NCBI GenBank assembly: GCA_003482405.1
Contig: DMZB01000199.1
Coordinates: 3,408 to 8,944, forward strand
DNA from: Lactobacillus sp.
GTDB lineage: Bacteria > Bacillota > Bacilli > Lactobacillales > Lactobacillaceae
Direction: 5' to 3'
Length of the DNA: 5,537 nt
Part shown: positions 1-5,515 of the stretch, in pieces
Layout of the letters: every line of letters starts with the position of its first letter
Numbering within the stretch: position 1 is the first letter of the stretch
Notes under the pieces: model-generated
Database searches by the model: none
What the model was told of the DNA's origin: nothing
What the model saw: only the letters and a program-made list of their open reading frames with translations
Program-made: the position numbers and the translations under genes

Positions 1-1922
1 CGTTGTTCGGTCGTATATTTTTCACCGACAAACTGACCATCTGGATAGTCGGCTACTGTGCTACCAAGTGACTGACCATCCTCTGTTTGGTAATGAACAT
101 TCACGTCACCGGCTGGTTCTGGTTCGGGTTCAACCGCTTTATAAATATAGTAAACATCGCCGCCTTCCGCGGTAAGATCACCTTCAGCGGCCAGACCTTT
201 ATCCGTATCTACTTTGACGAATTCATAGCCCTCAAATTCTTTTTCATCAGTTGTATATTTTTCACCAACGTATTGTCCGTCTGGATAGTTCGCTTTACCA
301 GACTCAAGAACTTTTCCGTCCTCCGTTTGGTAATGTACATTCACTTCGCCAGCGGCTTCCTTAGGTTCGTAGTAGTAGGTCACTGCGCCACCCTTGGCAG
401 TCAATGTACCATTTGGTTCTAACCCATCTTTGTCGTAGTCAACGTAATCAAATCCATCAAAGTTACCAGAACTGGATTTATAGGGTTTCCCAACAAACAT
501 GCCTTCAGGGAACGTCGCCATTTCTTCCTTGAGCAGTTCGCCTGTCTTCTTGTTCACGTGATTCACGGTCACCGGCAATGCAGGCACTGGATCATTGACA
601 TCACGATAAATGTAAGTCACCGTACCACGACCCTTTTCTAAATACCCAGTCGGGGCCAATCCCTCCGTACGTACAAACACGTAACCATCAAATTTCCCTT
701 GTTCCGTGTAGTACTCATTTCCGATAATCTGTTTGCCATCTTTATACGTTGCTTCCTCAGTTTTCAGTACAACGCCTTTGTCCGTTTTATGGATTACTTC
801 AACACCGCCAGAATCCTGTTCGTCAGATTCATAAACGTAAATGACAGTGCCACCTTTACCACCAAATTCACCGGTAGCAGGCAAACTATCCTTGCCCATT
901 TTCTTAAATTTGTAACCGGAGATTGTTTTTTGAGCCGTGGTATAAGGTTCGCCATCTGGACCAGACAATGACTCAACATCCGCAATATCGTGATAGTTAC
1001 CGTCAGCATCTTCGCGAACATGGCGGACAGTGATACCAGACCACGCTTCATACTTAAAGCTGTCAAATTTGTATTGCTGTTTATTCTTCGAACCACCCGT
1101 TGACGCGCTGACGGCCATCGCCATCTGTTGATATTGTTCACCTTCAGGAATGCTGTAGGTCCAGTATTTGGCCCCTTCTGCTGCGTCATATTGTATTGTC
1201 AGTTGACGGGTTTTACCATCATACGAAATTTTAAATGGTCTAAAATTACCGTCGATATTACTTGGTCCATCAAACGCCTGAACAGTTTTCTCATCAATGG
1301 TTGCCCAACCTTTTTCACCGTCCGTTGTGACAAAAGCCCCGTATGGATTCACATCAGGATCTTTTTCCCAACCTAATTGTTGATTAGGAAATTTACCGTT
1401 CGGGTCAGGTGCTGCATAACCATTGTGAAAAGTATCCAGTTGAAAACCGATTGCGTTTTGTAAACCACCAATACCCATGTTGGCCCCACGATAGCCTACC
1501 GCGTCAGTGGAGCCAGGATGGAAGGCAAAACCGATACCATCCGCACCTGTGACATTTGGATCTGATCCCAGGTTCACTGAACCGGTTAGTTTAAAACTCT
1601 TATCTAAATCGATTCGGTCCTTTAACGTAAAGTTTCCAGCCTGATCGTTTAAACTTTCCGTCAACGTTACAATACCTGAATCGCTGCTTTCGTCGTAGTT
1701 GTATGTCGCCGAACCATTCAGGTTAAATTTATCCAGAAAATCCTTGGCCGACACTTCGATCGTGCCACCATCACGTTCTGTTGTATTCTTTTTTGTATCC
1801 GCACGTGCACTCGGTGGACTCCATGTTAGTCCACCTAGCGTTCCCAGCATGATCAACATGGCCGACAAACCGTGGGTGATTTTGTTGACCCACTTCGACC
1901 GTTTTGTTTGTTGTTCTAACAT
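1..1922 (-). CDS. Secreted L-type lectin / MucBP-repeat surface adhesin, 5' part (3' end beyond window)
   Basis: A minus-strand frame is open from an ATG at 1922-1920 to the window edge: 640 codons with no stop. GGAGG lies 7 bases before the ATG. Residues 1-41 form a signal peptide: a charged start (KRSKW), a hydrophobic core near 19-34 and a likely cut after SARA at 41. Residues about 48-294 resemble a bacterial L-type lectin domain, with ADGIGFAFHPG near 127-137, IGFQLDTFHN near 158-167 and NPYGAFV at 192-198; such domains bind sugars. From residue 297 onward come MucBP-like repeats of 75-80 residues, each ending in a (G)G-x-V-x-Y-x-Y strand. The protein is therefore probably exported and displayed on the cell wall, binding glycans or mucin. 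This role comes from domain type, not direct evidence. More repeats and an LPXTG-type anchor would be expected to the left but are not visible. The lectin assignment rests on motif resemblance only. Confidence 0.9.
   Translation of the reverse strand, partial: MLEQQTKRSKWVNKITHGLSAMLIMLGTLGGLTWSPPSARADTKKNTTERDGGTIEVSAKDFLDKFNLNGSATYNYDESSDSGIVTLTESLNDQAGNFTLKDRIDLDKSFKLTGSVNLGSDPNVTGADGIGFAFHPGSTDAVGYRGANMGIGGLQNAIGFQLDTFHNGYAAPDPNGKFPNQQLGWEKDPDVNPYGAFVTTDGEKGWATIDEKTVQAFDGPSNIDGNFRPFKISYDGKTRQLTIQYDAAEGAKYWTYSIPEGEQYQQMAMAVSASTGGSKNKQQYKFDSFKYEAWSGITVRHVREDADGNYHDIADVESLSGPDGEPYTTAQKTISGYKFKKMGKDSLPATGEFGGKGGTVIYVYESDEQDSGGVEVIHKTDKGVVLKTEEATYKDGKQIIGNEYYTEQGKFDGYVFVRTEGLAPTGYLEKGRGTVTYIYRDVNDPVPALPVTVNHVNKKTGELLKEEMATFPEGMFVGKPYKSSSGNFDGFDYVDYDKDGLEPNGTLTAKGGAVTYYYEPKEAAGEVNVHYQTEDGKVLESGKANYPDGQYVGEKYTTDEKEFEGYEFVKVDTDKGLAAEGDLTAEGGDVYYIYKAVEPEPEPAGDVNVHYQTEDGQSLGSTVADYPDGQFVGEKYTTEQ
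3..1034 (-). repeat. Tandem MucBP-like protein repeats (four complete, one partial)
   Basis: Five units follow the lectin domain: residues 297-365, 374-441, 450-520, 525-595 and 605 to the edge. Each opens with a V-x-V-x-H/Y strand, has a central (Y/F)-(P/K)-(D/E)-G-x-x-(V/I)-G segment, then a G-(Y/F)-x-(F/Y)-V segment and a closing GG-x-V-x-Y-x-Y strand. The first unit is the most divergent and lacks the P-D-G-Q core. Units 4 and 5 are the most alike and are offset by exactly 240 bases; by hand count about 81 of 120 bases match between 1-120 and 241-360. A short Pro/Glu linker (EPEPEPAG) separates units 4 and 5. Such repeats usually act as stalk or mucin-binding modules. Confidence 0.85.
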
Positions 1923-1929
1923 TTTGTCG

Positions 1930-1934
1930 CCTCC
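1930..1934 (-). promoter_or_regulatory. Ribosome binding site of the adhesin gene
   Basis: GGAGG on the minus strand sits 7 bases before the ATG. It fixes the start of the adhesin at 1922, and the signal peptide follows directly. No competing upstream start has a comparable site. Confidence 0.85.
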
Positions 1935-1942
1935 AATTACCG

Positions 1943-1957
1943 TTTGTTTTCAACAAA
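1943..1957. repeat. Perfect inverted repeat in the adhesin leader
   Basis: TTTGTT and AACAAA are separated by TTC, giving a 15-base palindrome. It lies just downstream of the predicted transcription start of the adhesin and before its ribosome binding site. The position suits a repressor site or a small leader hairpin. The regulator is unknown and the element is AT-rich enough to arise by chance. Confidence 0.4.
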
Positions 1958-1967
1958 TCTTATCGTT

Positions 1968-1996
1968 ATCATAAGTGCTGAAAACGTGACAAACAA
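1968..1996 (-). promoter_or_regulatory. Likely promoter of the adhesin gene
   Basis: On the minus strand, TTGTTT (1991-1996) is followed after 17 bases by TATGAT (1968-1973). The -10 box matches the consensus at 5 of 6 positions and the -35 box at 3 of 6. The expected start near 1961 would give a leader of about 40 bases containing the GGAGG. A perfect TATAAT also occurs on this strand at 2110-2115, but without a recognisable -35, so it is the second choice. Confidence 0.5.
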
Positions 1997-2087
1997 TTTA
2001 TAAGGCTCGGCAAAAATGCTGATATTGCAACCTTTCTAAGCATGTGTACAACTTAGTTTTAATCAATTAATAGGGTTGACTATTGCT

Positions 2088-2102
2088 ATTAAAGCGTTTC
2101 TA
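2088..2102. promoter_or_regulatory. Weak cre-like sequence
   Basis: ATTAAAGCGTTTCTA resembles the CcpA catabolite-response element, with the central AAAGCGTTT core. It differs from the WTGNAANCGNWNNCW pattern at two conserved positions. It lies between the divergent adhesin and membrane-protein genes and could affect either. It is a candidate only. Confidence 0.25.
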
Positions 2103-2115
2103 CGACTAAATTATA

Positions 2116-2133
2116 TTTGAATATTGTTTCAAA
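2116..2133. repeat. Inverted repeat in the divergent intergenic region
   Basis: TTTGAA and TTCAAA arms (perfect, 6 bases) flank the 6-base spacer TATTGT, and seven T residues follow at 2135-2141. It could be a regulator site. The stem has only one G:C pair per arm end and no plus-strand gene precedes it, so a terminator role is unlikely. Confidence 0.3.
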
Positions 2134-2192
2134 ATTTTTTTGCGACAACCACGCTTTTTTAAACAATTTGGAATCGCTGATAATTTTGGCTG

Positions 2193-2201
2193 TGCTACAC
2201 T
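2193..2201 (+). promoter_or_regulatory. Extended -10 promoter of the YoaK-family gene
   Basis: TGC-TACACT forms an extended -10 box; no good -35 hexamer lies 16-18 bases upstream, which is common for this promoter type. The start would fall near 2208, giving a leader of about 25 bases. AAGGAAG at 2221-2227 is the ribosome binding site, 6 bases before the ATG at 2234. With no clear terminator after the first gene, this promoter could also feed the TetR gene. Confidence 0.5.
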
Positions 2202-2233
2202 GATTCTTATACGAAATCATAAGGAAGTTTGCT

Positions 2234-2923
2234 ATGCCAGTAGATAATAACGGCGTTCCACAAATCTATCAGCTCCGTCGTTTAGCCGTTGCGCTCACGA
2301 TGGTCGGCGGATTTATTGACGCTTATACATTTGAACAACGTGGTGGCTCTTTAGCCGCAATGCAGACTGGGAACATTATTTTCCTGAGCGTCGATATTGC
2401 AAAACGAAATTTACCCGGACTGTTCACCAAAATCACCGCCATTGTCTTTTTCTCACTCGGCGTCCTCGCAGTCAGTCTCTTTAAACATCGACATAATACT
2501 CACTACTGGCGCATCCCGACATTGGTACTTGAGATGATTGTCTGCATTATTGTGGGCTTTGAGCCAAGTCACATATCCGACGTATTTGCCGTACCGCCCT
2601 TGGCAATGGTGATGGCCATGCAGACAACTGCGTTTAATGCAATCGAGGGCCATGGTTACAACAGTGTGTACTCTACTGGTAATTTAAAAATGGCGATGAT
2701 TGCACTGGGCGAATTTCATTTTCATCACAAAAAAAGCCAGTTAGTCAGCACTTTCCTTTATCTCGAGCTCGTGTTTGGCTTTGCGGCAGGCGCCATCTTA
2801 TCAGCGTTACTACAGCTTCGTTTTAACGTTCACGCCATTTGGTTTGCGGCGTTGGGAATTTTATTCATCATCGCGGGCTACGCTATGGCAATTCATCAAA
2901 AGAATCTTCATTTTAGTGACTAA
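2234..2923 (+). CDS. YoaK-family (DUF1275) integral membrane protein
   Basis: The 229-residue product has the length and motifs of the YoaK/DUF1275 family. GGFIDAYTF is at 25-33 and A-x-QTGN at 42-47. A second TGN copy is at 148-150, in a segment that again follows an A-M-Q-T and A-F pair, so the two halves look like an internal duplication. Hydrophobic stretches near 14-33, 66-84, 93-109, 118-135, 172-193 and 200-220 suggest about six membrane helices. The C-terminus is short and polar. The biochemical role of the family is not established; a transporter or permease-like role is often suggested. It is divergent from the adhesin and 70 bases upstream of the TetR gene with no terminator between. 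It may therefore be co-transcribed with the regulator, but a shared function is inference. Confidence 0.9.
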   Translation: MPVDNNGVPQIYQLRRLAVALTMVGGFIDAYTFEQRGGSLAAMQTGNIIFLSVDIAKRNLPGLFTKITAIVFFSLGVLAVSLFKHRHNTHYWRIPTLVLEMIVCIIVGFEPSHISDVFAVPPLAMVMAMQTTAFNAIEGHGYNSVYSTGNLKMAMIALGEFHFHHKKSQLVSTFLYLELVFGFAAGAILSALLQLRFNVHAIWFAALGILFIIAGYAMAIHQKNLHFSD

Positions 2924-2935
2924 TACAGTTATAAT
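2907..2935 (+). promoter_or_regulatory. Possible separate promoter of the TetR gene
   Basis: A perfect TATAAT at 2930-2935 is preceded 17 bases upstream by TTCATT, a weak -35 lying inside the end of the YoaK-family gene. The expected start near 2942 abuts the palindrome at 2943-2959, which would allow autoregulation. The promoter rests mainly on the -10 box. Confidence 0.4.
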
Positions 2936-2942
2936 AAACAAA

Positions 2943-2959
2943 AAACATCTATAGTGTTT
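2943..2959. promoter_or_regulatory. Palindromic candidate operator before the TetR gene
   Basis: AAACA and TGTTT arms flank TCTATAG, forming an imperfect 17-base palindrome between the candidate promoter and the ribosome binding site. An ATAAAC half-element also occurs at 2934-2939. The arms share AAAC...GTTT with the inverted repeat at the exporter promoter (3763-3782), although the spacer is 9 rather than 8 bases. This supports, weakly, autoregulation by the TetR protein. Confidence 0.35.
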
Positions 2960-2993
2960 AATTTGATACTGAGACACAAAGGAGATTTACAAA

Positions 2994-3650
2994 ATGGCCG
3001 ATGAGCAACAACGTCGCCACGACATGATTGCCGCAATTAACGAGACAATCGTTCGTGAGGGATTCGCAACACTTAAAATGGATCAGATTGCCAAAATCAT
3101 GGGCGTCAGCCGTGGCAAGCTTTACCAGTACTACCCGTCAAAGGATGCTGTTATAGAAGCTGTCGTCGCGCGCTACCGCGATTTCATGAAGGCTCAAGCC
3201 ATTAAACAATACAAAAAAGGGGCAGACATCTTGAATGCCTTCCCCCAAACATTTTTAAATGCTGTCACGCTCATTGGTTCTAATTCGAGTGCCTTTCGAC
3301 AAGATTTAGCGCATTTTTACCCTGACATGTACTTGACGTTTAACACAGATTATCGCAAATGGTTAACTGGTTTAACAGCATTCTTATCTGCGGGCCAGCA
3401 AGCAAATGTGTTTAATTCCAATCTCAACCCAGCACTATTTGTCATTCAAACAGAGGCCACCGTTCCAGCGCTTATGGACATACAGACTTTAACAGAACGG
3501 CGACTCTTTATCGACGATGTGTTGCGCGACTATTTTAAGATGATTATTAGCGAAATTGTGATTCCAGAAAAGCAGGCCACCGTGGATCTTCATGATGTTG
3601 CTGAGCCACTGGATCACCTGATTGCTAAGTACCAACGCGCATTCGACTAA
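2994..3650 (+). CDS. TetR/AcrR-family transcriptional repressor
   Basis: The 218-residue product opens with a TetR-type DNA-binding domain at about 8-54. Helix 1 (I12-E22) and G-F-x-x-L-x-M-D-x-I-A at 23-33 lead into the recognition region G-V-S-R-G-K-L-Y-Q-Y-Y at 37-47, then P-S-K-D at 48-51. The remaining 165 residues are helical-looking and unlike any family I can name; in this class they bind ligand and form the dimer. There is no membrane segment. AAAGGAG lies 9 bases before the ATG, which fixes the start. The gene sits 156 bases upstream of a drug-type exporter whose promoter carries an inverted repeat, the usual layout for a repressor of an adjacent efflux gene. The ligand cannot be inferred from sequence alone. 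Confidence 0.92.
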   Translation: MADEQQRRHDMIAAINETIVREGFATLKMDQIAKIMGVSRGKLYQYYPSKDAVIEAVVARYRDFMKAQAIKQYKKGADILNAFPQTFLNAVTLIGSNSSAFRQDLAHFYPDMYLTFNTDYRKWLTGLTAFLSAGQQANVFNSNLNPALFVIQTEATVPALMDIQTLTERRLFIDDVLRDYFKMIISEIVIPEKQATVDLHDVAEPLDHLIAKYQRAFD

Positions 3651-3758
3651 TCAACTCTACGCTGGCTTAAACAAATAATCGGACCCGTTTGTCATTGCGT
3701 GACTTGATCTATTCAACATAAATTTAAGAATTAGCTCTAGCGAGACCTTCATATGGTG

Positions 3759-3767
3759 TGATATAAA
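3759..3767 (+). promoter_or_regulatory. Extended -10 promoter of the MFS exporter
   Basis: TGA-TATAAA is a near-consensus extended -10 box with no recognisable -35 at the usual distance. The start would fall near 3774, about 33 bases before the TTG. The box is embedded in the left arm of an inverted repeat, so a bound repressor would block polymerase. Confidence 0.55.
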
Positions 3768-3782
3768 CGAAGTAATGTTTAT
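3763..3782. promoter_or_regulatory. Candidate TetR operator overlapping the exporter promoter
   Basis: Perfect 6-base arms ATAAAC (3763-3768) and GTTTAT (3777-3782) flank an 8-base spacer. The repeat covers most of the -10 box and the expected transcription start. Its 20-base span and position fit operators of TetR-family repressors, and a TetR gene is directly upstream. Binding by this particular regulator is inferred. Confidence 0.55.
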
Positions 3783-3791
3783 CCGCACTTT

Positions 3792-3798
3792 GAGGAGG
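3792..3798 (+). promoter_or_regulatory. Strong ribosome binding site that supports a TTG start
   Basis: GAGGAGG ends 8 bases before TTG at 3807-3809. The next in-frame ATG is at codon 12, inside the first membrane helix and far from any such site, so TTG is the better start. Confidence 0.8.
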
Positions 3799-3806
3799 TT
3801 TTCTTT

Positions 3807-5207
3807 TTGCAACAACGAACTTTAAACAGTCGCTTAATTATGGCCATTTTCGCCACCGGACTCATGTCGTTTGCCGGCGTCGTGGTTGAAACAGCTATGA
3901 ACATTACTTTTCCGGTGCTTATGCGTCAATTTCACATCAACACTGGGACAGTTCAGTGGCTTACTACAGGGTACCTACTCATTGTTGCGACATTTGTGCC
4001 CATCTCATCGTTTCTCAAACGCCGTTTCAAAACGCGCAATCTTTTCTTAACGGCTAATCTGCTTTTTATGAGTGGGCTAATCGTCGATAGTTTAGCACCA
4101 TCCTTTAGCCTGCTATTACTGGGACGTTTGATTCAAGGTGTCGCAACGGGAATTGCACTGCCGTTGATGTTTAACATCATTTTAGAACAAGCACCGCTAG
4201 ATAAGATTGGGCTCTTAATGGGTATTGGTACCCTTGTTACAGCTGTTGCACCAGCCTTAGGGCCTACATATGGCGGACTCATTGTCAGCAATCTTCAATG
4301 GCGCGACATTTTTATGTTTTTAATTCCGTTATTACTGATATCCCTCGTGATGGGGCTATTTACAATTCGACAAGTCAGTGAAACGTCAACAGCACACTTT
4401 GATATATTAAGCTGGGTACTGATTGCTGCCACTTTTGTCAGCTTGATTCTCGGGTTAAGCAACATGTCACACGTCACGACGAATCCCTGGCCAGTGATTA
4501 TCGGTTTACTAATTGGACTGATCGCACTAATTGCATTTGCCTGGCGCTCAAACAAAATTGATCATCCCCTGATCAACCTGCACGTATTTAATCAACCAGT
4601 CTTTAGTTGGCATCTGCTCGCCTTTTTCCTGCTACAGATCACAGCATTAGGACTCTCTTTTCTATTGCCAAACTTCCTGCAACTCGTGAATGGCAAGAGT
4701 GCACTGGTCGCTGGGCTGGTCGTGCTTCCTGGTGCGGCCCTCGGTGCTCTGTTTGCTCCGCTGGGTGGCACCATTCTCGACCATTTTGGCCCAGCACGCC
4801 CAATCTTGGTCGGCGCAACTTGTCAATTTGTCGCCGTCTTTGCGATGGCACTGCTGACTGATCATCTTAGTGCAGGCATGATTTTATCGTGGTATCTGCT
4901 CTACATGTTTGGTACCGGATTGGCGTTTGGCAACATCATGACAACAGGCTTAAAATCACTTTCAGATCAGCAGCAAAGCGATGGTAACGCCGTTTATAAT
5001 ACGGTTCAACAATTCGCCGGTGCCGTTGGAACTGCCACAGTTTCCGCCGTAGTTGCATTGACCCAGTCGGGGGCCACACATACATTTACATTTCGGACAC
5101 AACTTGGTACGCAACGCGGGTTTGCAGTGCTGGCAGGATTACTGCTGATTAACCTCTTTGTCTTAGCATACGGCTTACGGCTAAATTACAAACAAAATAA
5201 TGACTAA
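3807..5207 (+). CDS. DHA2-type (EmrB/QacA-like) MFS multidrug exporter
   Basis: The 466-residue protein is highly hydrophobic, with about 14 predicted helices, the size and layout of the 14-helix drug:H+ antiporter group. Key signatures are E29 in the first helix (ETAMNITFP), VQWLTTGYLL at 49-58, GRLIQGVATGIALP at 106-119 with the conserved helix-4 Arg, and motif C (APALGPTYGGLI, 148-159), typical of drug/H+ antiporters. WRDIFMF follows at 165-171 and SDGNAVYNTVQQFAGAVGTA near 391-410. The motif A loop between helices 2 and 3 (67-78) is basic and lacks the usual Asp and Gly residues; LmrB-like members of this group seem to show similar loops, so this need not mean loss of function. It starts with TTG, has its own promoter and candidate operator, and ends in a terminator. 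Substrate unknown. It likely exports a toxic compound sensed by the upstream TetR protein. Confidence 0.92.
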   Translation: MQQRTLNSRLIMAIFATGLMSFAGVVVETAMNITFPVLMRQFHINTGTVQWLTTGYLLIVATFVPISSFLKRRFKTRNLFLTANLLFMSGLIVDSLAPSFSLLLLGRLIQGVATGIALPLMFNIILEQAPLDKIGLLMGIGTLVTAVAPALGPTYGGLIVSNLQWRDIFMFLIPLLLISLVMGLFTIRQVSETSTAHFDILSWVLIAATFVSLILGLSNMSHVTTNPWPVIIGLLIGLIALIAFAWRSNKIDHPLINLHVFNQPVFSWHLLAFFLLQITALGLSFLLPNFLQLVNGKSALVAGLVVLPGAALGALFAPLGGTILDHFGPARPILVGATCQFVAVFAMALLTDHLSAGMILSWYLLYMFGTGLAFGNIMTTGLKSLSDQQQSDGNAVYNTVQQFAGAVGTATVSAVVALTQSGATHTFTFRTQLGTQRGFAVLAGLLLINLFVLAYGLRLNYKQNND

Positions 5208-5240
5208 AAACAGTTGCGATTTTTTCGCAACTGTTTTTAG
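5204..5240. terminator. Perfect hairpin terminator overlapping the exporter stop codon
   Basis: Left arm CTAAAAACAGTTGCGA (5204-5219) pairs perfectly with 5225-5240 around a loop of five T residues. The stop codon TAA at 5205-5207 lies inside the left arm. The A-tract on the left and T-tract on the right make it work in either direction in principle, so it would also stop minus-strand transcripts from the gap to the right. Confidence 0.85.
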
Positions 5241-5250
5241 CACTCTAGGA

Positions 5251-5307
5251 TCAGAATCCCCAGCAGCATGAACAATGTAACTCAACGCTAATTATTATGT
5301 TCTTCAT
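5251..5307 (-). CDS. Possible 18-residue peptide with Cys-rich end (very uncertain)
   Basis: A minus-strand ORF reads MKNIIISVELHCSCCWGF. AAAAGG lies 8 bases before this ATG; another in-frame ATG two codons upstream (5313) has that site too close. The start is basic and hydrophobic, and the end holds three Cys and a Trp. It lies directly before the terminator at 5204-5240, which could end its transcript, and downstream of the minus-strand promoter at 5478-5505 if the terminator between them is read through. I do not recognise the peptide, and an ORF this short can occur by chance. Confidence 0.15.
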   Translation of the reverse strand: MKNIIISVELHCSCCWGF

Positions 5308-5359
5308 AGTCATAACCTTTTTAGCTACAGCGCTTTACATGTTGTTTTCTCAGAAATAA
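5297..5359 (+). CDS. Possible 20-residue hydrophobic peptide (very uncertain)
   Basis: ATG at 5297 opens a 20-codon frame ending at TAA 5357-5359. The peptide starts MFFIVITFLATALYM and ends FSQK, a single membrane span with a basic end, as seen in many type I toxins and other small membrane peptides. No ribosome binding site precedes the ATG and no clear promoter lies between it and the exporter terminator, which argues against translation. Its first codons overlap, on the opposite strand, the start of the other short ORF. Confidence 0.12.
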   Translation: MFFIVITFLATALYMLFSQK

Positions 5360-5374
5360 ATAACGTGCTAAACT

Positions 5375-5410
5375 AAAAAAAGCCTTTGTCAAAAGAACGA
5401 CAAGAAGGCC
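5375..5410 (-). terminator. Minus-strand intrinsic terminator
   Basis: On the minus strand, GGCCTTCTTGTC (5399-5410) pairs with GACAAAGGC (5382-5390) with a two-base bulge and an 8-base loop, followed directly by seven T residues (5375-5381). On the plus strand the hairpin is followed by A residues, so it should act only leftward. No conventional minus-strand gene precedes it in the window. Confidence 0.65.
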
Positions 5411-5471
5411 AAAAAAATTTAATTTATAAATCCTGTTTATGGCGTTTATTAGTCTCAATAAGCTCACCACA
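5375..5471 (-). ncRNA. Candidate small RNA or attenuated leader
   Basis: A near-consensus minus-strand promoter (5478-5505) predicts a start near 5471, and an intrinsic terminator ends near 5375, giving a transcript of about 95 bases. It contains no ATG. A small hairpin (TTATT/AATAA, 5446-5461) lies near its 5' end, then an AT-rich single-stranded stretch, then the terminator stem. It could be a stand-alone small RNA, an antisense-type regulator of the gene starting at 5516, or the leader of a longer transcript with conditional readthrough. No known RNA family was recognised. Confidence 0.4.
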
Positions 5472-5477
5472 CCGTAA

Positions 5478-5505
5478 ATTCTAAACAAACTAAACTAAAT
5501 GTCAA
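5478..5505 (-). promoter_or_regulatory. Near-consensus minus-strand promoter
   Basis: TTGACA (5500-5505) matches the -35 consensus fully; after 16 bases comes TAGAAT (5478-5483), matching 5 of 6 at -10. It is the best-matching promoter in the window. Its -35 overlaps the ribosome binding site of the plus-strand gene at 5516, and it points away from that gene. Confidence 0.6.
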
Positions 5506-5515
5506 GGAAGAACAA

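Noticed and set aside
1..1034. CRISPR array or DNA-level satellite as the source of the repeat signal
   Set aside because: The repeats are long, diverged, in frame and have clear protein-level patterning, so they are protein domain repeats.
87..1974. Plus-strand open frames and other-frame minus-strand ones (for example 87-422, 699-971, 1128-1376, 1699-1974 plus; 794-1189 and 1771-1956 minus)
   Set aside because: They lie opposite, or out of frame with, the continuous adhesin frame, have no suitable ribosome binding sites and encode low-complexity or unrecognisable proteins.
2110..2115. Perfect TATAAT on the minus strand as the adhesin promoter
   Set aside because: No acceptable -35 lies 16-18 bases away and it would give a leader near 180 bases; the TTGTTT-N17-TATGAT pair closer to the gene is preferred.
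3671..3693. Loose ACAAA/TTTGT inverted repeat after the TetR gene as a terminator
   Set aside because: The arms are short, the loop is long and no T-tract follows.
4295..4865. Several open frames in other frames within the exporter gene
   Set aside because: They overlap a well-supported membrane protein gene, lack ribosome binding sites and show no recognisable domains.
5328..5465. Minus-strand frame of about 48 codons from a GTG near 5465 encoding a hydrophobic peptide
   Set aside because: Most of its hydrophobic part is simply the translated terminator hairpin and T-tract, and its ribosome binding site is poor, so the non-coding reading is better.
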